A stretch of 9,964 nt of DNA, from NCBI GenBank assembly GCA_900557175.1, contig USSL01000044.1, positions 1 to 9,964 on the forward strand, read 5' to 3'. This document shows, piece by piece, positions 7,259 to 9,964 of the stretch. Within the stretch, counting starts at the first letter, position 1. Each line of letters begins with the position of its first letter. The DNA comes from an uncultured Eubacteriales bacterium. GTDB lineage: Bacteria > Bacillota > Clostridia > Lachnospirales > Lachnospiraceae. The notes beneath the pieces are model-generated. The model worked only from the letters and a program-made list of their open reading frames with translations, did not search any database and had not been told where the DNA came from. The position numbers and the translations under genes are program-made.

Positions 7259-7346
7259 AACCTCCGCATATTTTTTCGGATAAGGGGCATGCTAGTACAG
7301 CAAATCTTTAGTATTTACTGCAGCTCTAAAAAATGATGCGGAGGTT
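7259..7346 (+). promoter_or_regulatory. Structured leader that can hide the ribosome binding site of the YdcZ-family gene
   Basis: AACCTCCGCAT (7259-7269) and ATGCGGAGGTT (7336-7346) are a perfect 11-bp inverted repeat. The right arm contains GGAGG (7340-7344), the ribosome binding site of the next gene, so pairing would shut off translation. Inside the loop, a second hairpin can form: GCT 7291-7293, CAG 7298-7300 and AAAT 7302-7305 pair with ATTT 7313-7316, CTG 7318-7320 and AGC 7322-7324. It fits none of the riboswitch consensus patterns I can recall. A weak alternative promoter (TTGAAC 7256-7261, 17 nt, GATAAG 7279-7284) would start transcription downstream of the left arm and bypass the structure. 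Confidence 0.6.
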
Positions 7347-7351
7347 TTATG

Positions 7352-7783
7352 ATGTCCGGAATTTTAATTGCGCTCATTTCGGGCGCGCTTATGAGTGTTC
7401 AAGGTGTTTTTAATACAGCAGTAACAAAACAGACAAGTCTTTGGGTGTCTAACAGCTGGGTGCAGTTTTCTGCGCTTATTGTCTGCCTTTGTGCGTGGCT
7501 TTTTAAAGGACGGGAAAGCTTTGGAATGCTTTTACAGGTGGACAGGAAATATTTATTGTTAGGCGGTGTGATTGGTGCGTTTATTACATTGACTGTGATT
7601 ATGAGTATGAATCAGTTAGGTCCGGCAAAGGCGGCGCTGCTTATCGTAATCGCACAGCTGGCGGTTGCCTATCTCATTGAATTATTCGGTCTGTTCGGCG
7701 TTGAAAAGGCAGCATTTTCGTGGACAAAGCTTTTTGGACTGCTTGTGGCGGTGACAGGGATTGTTATTTTTAAATGGAAATAA
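7352..7783 (+). CDS. YdcZ-family (DUF606) small DMT-superfamily membrane protein
   Basis: A 143-residue, very hydrophobic protein with about five membrane segments. The N-terminus G-A-L-M-S-V-Q-G-V-F-N-T-A-V and the C-terminal G-L-L-V-A-V-T-G-I-V-I-F are characteristic of the DUF606/YdcZ family, which belongs to the drug/metabolite transporter superfamily and has about 140-150 residues. The substrate is unknown. Two ATGs are adjacent: the one at 7352 is 7 nt from GGAGG and is preferred; the one at 7349 is only 4 nt away. The gene follows the MATE pump by about 100 nt with no visible terminator, so it may be read through from the marR operon with its own translational control by the inverted repeat. 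A role in efflux is only suggested by context. Confidence 0.85.
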   Translation: MSGILIALISGALMSVQGVFNTAVTKQTSLWVSNSWVQFSALIVCLCAWLFKGRESFGMLLQVDRKYLLLGGVIGAFITLTVIMSMNQLGPAKAALLIVIAQLAVAYLIELFGLFGVEKAAFSWTKLFGLLVAVTGIVIFKWK

Positions 7784-7847
7784 GTGTCGTTGTGAGCCTT
7801 GTACAACAGAGGACTTAAAAGTTTTTCAGAATTGTTAAAAAAGCGGC

Positions 7848-7876
7848 TTGTAAATTATTAAATCTTTAGGTAGAAT
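7848..7876 (+). promoter_or_regulatory. Predicted promoter for the comEA-response regulator-kinase genes
   Basis: TTGTAA (7848-7853) and TAGAAT (7871-7876) are 17 nt apart, matching consensus at four and five of six positions. The start would be near 7883, about 55 nt before the TTG start of the ComEA-like gene. Confidence 0.5.
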
Positions 7877-7937
7877 AAATATGTGCAGATTTATCAGGCA
7901 AATTTTTCCCTGCTTTTAAAATAAGGAGGCGGGAATT

Positions 7938-8609
7938 TTGCGTAAAAAGACAATAAAGTTTACAGTTGTCATTTTGTTTATTGTTGTCAGCGGTATTTTA
8001 TATAGCTGTCAGAGTATACCCGACGGGGGAGTGTCCGAAGTGATATCGGAAACTCATGATACCGGCCGGGTTTTAACTGATAGCGAAGTTGACATAAAAA
8101 GTGACGATAATGAAACTGACATCGTGCAAAAAGCCGGTGATGTAAAGGCAGACAGTAAAGATGACAGTGATGCCGGGACAGTGTGTGTTTATGTATGCGG
8201 CGCTGTGAAGAAAGCCGGTGTATATACGCTTGCAGCCGGTGCGCGGGCAGAGGCAGCGGTGAAGGCTGCCGGAGGATTTGCAGAAATTGCCGACACGTCT
8301 GCGCTGAATTTAGCAGAGATTGTCAGTGACGGACAAAAAATTGATGTACCGGCAATCGGTGAGACATCCGCGCCTGATGATGCAGATGCTCACGGTATTT
8401 CGTCAGAAGATGGCGGACTTTTGGATATTAATAAGGCGACCGTCGATGAGCTGATGACACTTCCGGGCATCGGTGAATCGAAGGCGGCTAAGATTATTGC
8501 GTACAGAGAAGCGAACGGGCCATTTGCATCGGTTGAAGCTTTAAAGCAGGTGCCCGGAATTAAGGACGGTGTTTTTGAACCGATAAAGGCACTGATATGT
8601 GCCGGATGA
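7938..8609 (+). CDS. comEA: ComEA-like helix-hairpin-helix DNA-binding protein
   Basis: A 223-residue surface-anchored protein with the full ComEA architecture. Residues 5-23 form an N-terminal hydrophobic segment ending in L-Y-S-C24, which could be a lipobox (lipoprotein) instead of a plain membrane anchor. An acidic, low-complexity linker runs to about residue 80. Residues 81-139 are an SLBB domain (V-Y-V-C-G-A-V-K-K-A-G-V-Y). Residues 161-222 are the double helix-hairpin-helix with L-D-I-N-K-A-T, L-P-G-I-G and V-P-G-I-K. ComEA binds incoming double-stranded DNA at the cell surface during natural transformation. The start is TTG with AAGGAGG 8 nt upstream. No comEB or comEC gene follows; instead a two-component system does. 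A transport role in competence is therefore likely from the family but not shown by context. Confidence 0.9.
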   Translation: MRKKTIKFTVVILFIVVSGILYSCQSIPDGGVSEVISETHDTGRVLTDSEVDIKSDDNETDIVQKAGDVKADSKDDSDAGTVCVYVCGAVKKAGVYTLAAGARAEAAVKAAGGFAEIADTSALNLAEIVSDGQKIDVPAIGETSAPDDADAHGISSEDGGLLDINKATVDELMTLPGIGESKAAKIIAYREANGPFASVEALKQVPGIKDGVFEPIKALICAG

Positions 8610-8637
8610 GCGGCGCTAAAGCGGCATAAGCCGCAAG

Positions 8638-9330
8638 ATGGAGGAAATATGGAGAGAAGTTGTCGATGATGAGAAAATTATTGTCAAGGGACTGAAGTTC
8701 AGTCTTGAACAGGACAATATGGAAGTGGCTGTTGCCTATGACGGAAGGACAGCGCTTGAGATGGCTTCGGCCAACGCTTATGATGTGATTCTTTTGGATG
8801 TGATGCTTCCGGAGATGAACGGTTTTGAAGTTTGTCAGGCAATACGGGAATTTTCGGATGTGCCGATTATTATGCTGACAGCCAAGGGCGATGATATGGA
8901 TAAAATTCTGGGGCTTGAGTATGGCGCCGATGATTATATTACAAAGCCGTTTAATATTCTTGAGGTTAAAGCAAGAATTAAGGCGATTATGCGCCGTATG
9001 CGCGTGAAAGAGCCTGTCAGGGAGGATACAAAGCAGCTTGTGGCCGGAGATATGCGTATTGATATGGACAGCCGCCGTGTATTCATTGAAAATAAAGAAG
9101 TGAATCTGACAGCGAAGGAATTTGATCTGCTTGAGCTTTTAATTATGAACCCGAATAAAGTTTATAACCGCGAGAAGCTTTTGAATCTTGTATGGGGTTA
9201 TGACTATCCGGGCGATGTGCGTACTGTAGACGTTCATGTGCGGCGTTTAAGGGAAAAGATAGAAAGCAACCCAAGCGAGCCAAAATATATACATACAAAA
9301 TGGGGTGTTGGTTATTTTTTCCAAAAGTAA
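8638..9330 (+). CDS. OmpR/PhoB-family response regulator, N-terminus apparently damaged
   Basis: A 230-residue transcription factor switched on by phosphorylation. The receiver domain has the acidic pair D10-D11, phosphoacceptor D54 (I-L-L-D-V-M-L-P), T81 and K103 (T-K-P-F); a winged-helix OmpR-type DNA-binding domain spans about 135-229 (E-F-D-L-L-E-L-L, V-D-V-H-V-R-R-L-R, G-V-G-Y). Odd point: the first strand should read roughly M-x-x-I-L-V-V-D-D-E, but from this ATG it reads M-E-E-I-W-R-E-V-V-D-D. The only ribosome binding site, GGAGG at 8640-8644, lies inside this start and points to the ATG at 8649, which is out of frame and stops after six codons. A small indel around 8652-8660 (net 2 modulo 3, for example five missing bases) would restore a normal protein. 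It lies 28 nt after the ComEA gene and overlaps the kinase gene. Confidence 0.88.
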   Translation: MEEIWREVVDDEKIIVKGLKFSLEQDNMEVAVAYDGRTALEMASANAYDVILLDVMLPEMNGFEVCQAIREFSDVPIIMLTAKGDDMDKILGLEYGADDYITKPFNILEVKARIKAIMRRMRVKEPVREDTKQLVAGDMRIDMDSRRVFIENKEVNLTAKEFDLLELLIMNPNKVYNREKLLNLVWGYDYPGDVRTVDVHVRRLREKIESNPSEPKYIHTKWGVGYFFQK

Positions 9331-9913
9331 AAAGAAGCATATAAGACATAAAAAAAGTAAGAAGACAGGATTCTTCCGCAGTATGTATTTCCGGCTGATT
9401 CTGATGTTTGTGTGCATCTCAATCATACCGTTATTTATTATGCGGGGAATCCTTCTTGTCGATATAAAGGACAGACTTTACAGCGAGCGCGTCGAAAATA
9501 TACGCCAGCACAGTGAAACTATTGCAAGGCAGATGATTACAGATGCATATTTTGACGGCGGCGATAAAGAAAGTCTGAATAATCAGATGACACAGCTGGC
9601 CTCGGTTTATGACGGGCGTATTATTGTCATTGATGATACATATACTGCCATTTGGGATTCTTATTATAGAGTTAATGGCAAGGAAGTGATTTCTGAGGAT
9701 GCGATGAATTGTATGCGGGGCAGTCAGGTCTGGCATCACAATGAGCAGTTTGATATCGTGGAGCTGAGTATACCCGTTGTTTCTGATAATGAATATGGAA
9801 CGCAGGTGAAGGGCGCTATTCTTTTAAGTTCGTCAACAGCGACAAAAACGGCGGCTTATATTCACATACGCTGGATGAGTAATTTTATTTTTATAGTCAT
9901 TGCTATCGTACTG
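9305..9913 (+). CDS. Sensor histidine kinase, N-terminal part only (cut at the contig end)
   Basis: 203 genuine codons are present. After a very basic cytoplasmic tail (K-S-K-K-K-H-I-R-H-K-K), a membrane segment lies at about residues 29-52, then an extracellular sensor region of about 140 residues (ending near A-I-L-L-S-S-S), then a second membrane segment beginning at W-M-S-N-F-I-F-I. HAMP, the phosphorylated histidine and the ATPase domain should follow but are missing. The kinase role rests on topology and on the overlapping partner regulator. The start is uncertain: GTG 9305 or TTG 9308 (inside the regulator gene) keep the basic tail; ATG 9383 would begin just before the first membrane segment. 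The apparent continuation to a TAA at 9953-9955 is adapter sequence (tail R-S-E-E-H-T-S-E-L-Q-S) and not protein. Confidence 0.82.
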
Positions 9914-9964
9914 AGATCGGAAGAGCACACGTCTGAACTCCAGTCACTGGAATAATCTCGTATG
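9914..9964 (+). other. Illumina TruSeq-type adapter and index left at the contig end (artefact)
   Basis: From AGATCGGAAGAGC at 9914 through CCAGTCAC at 9947 the sequence is the standard TruSeq read-1-side adapter. A 7-nt index-like segment (TGGAATA, 9948-9954) follows, then ATCTCGTATG (9955-9964), the beginning of the P7-side sequence. It is not part of the genome and should be trimmed. Only bases up to 9913 are biological. Confidence 0.98.

Noticed and set aside
7784..7830. Terminator after the YdcZ-family gene (GTTGT...ACAAC hairpin near 7788-7806)
   Set aside because: The stem is short and not followed directly by a T tract; I see no convincing terminator here.
8621..8634. GC-rich hairpin GCGGC-ATAA-GCCGC between the ComEA-like gene and the response regulator as a terminator
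   Set aside because: The stem is only 5 bp and no T tract follows; at most it is a minor processing structure.
9914..9955. C-terminal 13 residues of the kinase reading frame
   Set aside because: Encoded entirely by Illumina adapter and index, not by the genome.

Overview
The window looks like the end of a draft contig from a low-to-mid GC Clostridia genome, most likely a gut Lachnospiraceae (Roseburia/Blautia-like). This is inferred from AAGGAGG-type ribosome binding sites about 8 nt before the starts, frequent TTG/GTG starts, AT-rich sigma-A-type promoters, and the protein families present. No ribosomal RNA or marker gene is present to confirm it.

Left part (1-4998) is a carbohydrate-uptake locus. 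A regulator gene runs off the left edge on the minus strand (1-137; its N-terminus resembles the cupin sensor domain of AraC-family regulators). It is divergent from a four-gene plus-strand operon: a cytoplasmic right-handed beta-helix protein, a lipoprotein solute-binding protein, and two MalF/MalG-type permeases. No ATPase gene is present, as is usual for CUT1 importers that borrow a shared MsmX-type ATPase. Two promoter-like sequences sit back to back in the 138-303 gap. The binding-protein gene is split by a single-base frameshift near 2784. The operon ends at a good intrinsic terminator (5011-5051).

The stretch 4999-5421 has no intact gene. It holds the terminator, an unexplained 18-bp inverted repeat, the last ~25 codons of a dead RelE/ParE-type toxin gene, a near-perfect promoter, and a cluster of palindromic 15-bp tandem repeats.

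Middle part (5317-7783) is an efflux module: a MarR-family regulator overlapping a MATE efflux pump by 11 nt, the same logic as staphylococcal mepR-mepA. It is followed by a YdcZ-family small membrane protein whose ribosome binding site is buried in one arm of a perfect 11-bp inverted repeat, a candidate cis-regulatory RNA.

Right part (7848-9913) has its own promoter and carries a complete ComEA-like protein (SLBB plus helix-hairpin-helix), an OmpR-family response regulator with a suspicious N-terminus, and the N-terminal part of its sensor kinase.

The last 51 bases (9914-9964) are not biological: they are Illumina TruSeq-type adapter with index. With the frameshift at 2784 and the damaged start of the response regulator, this suggests that some broken genes here are sequence or assembly errors. 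The best candidates for new biology are the structured leader at 7259-7346 and the operator-like repeats at 5339-5401.
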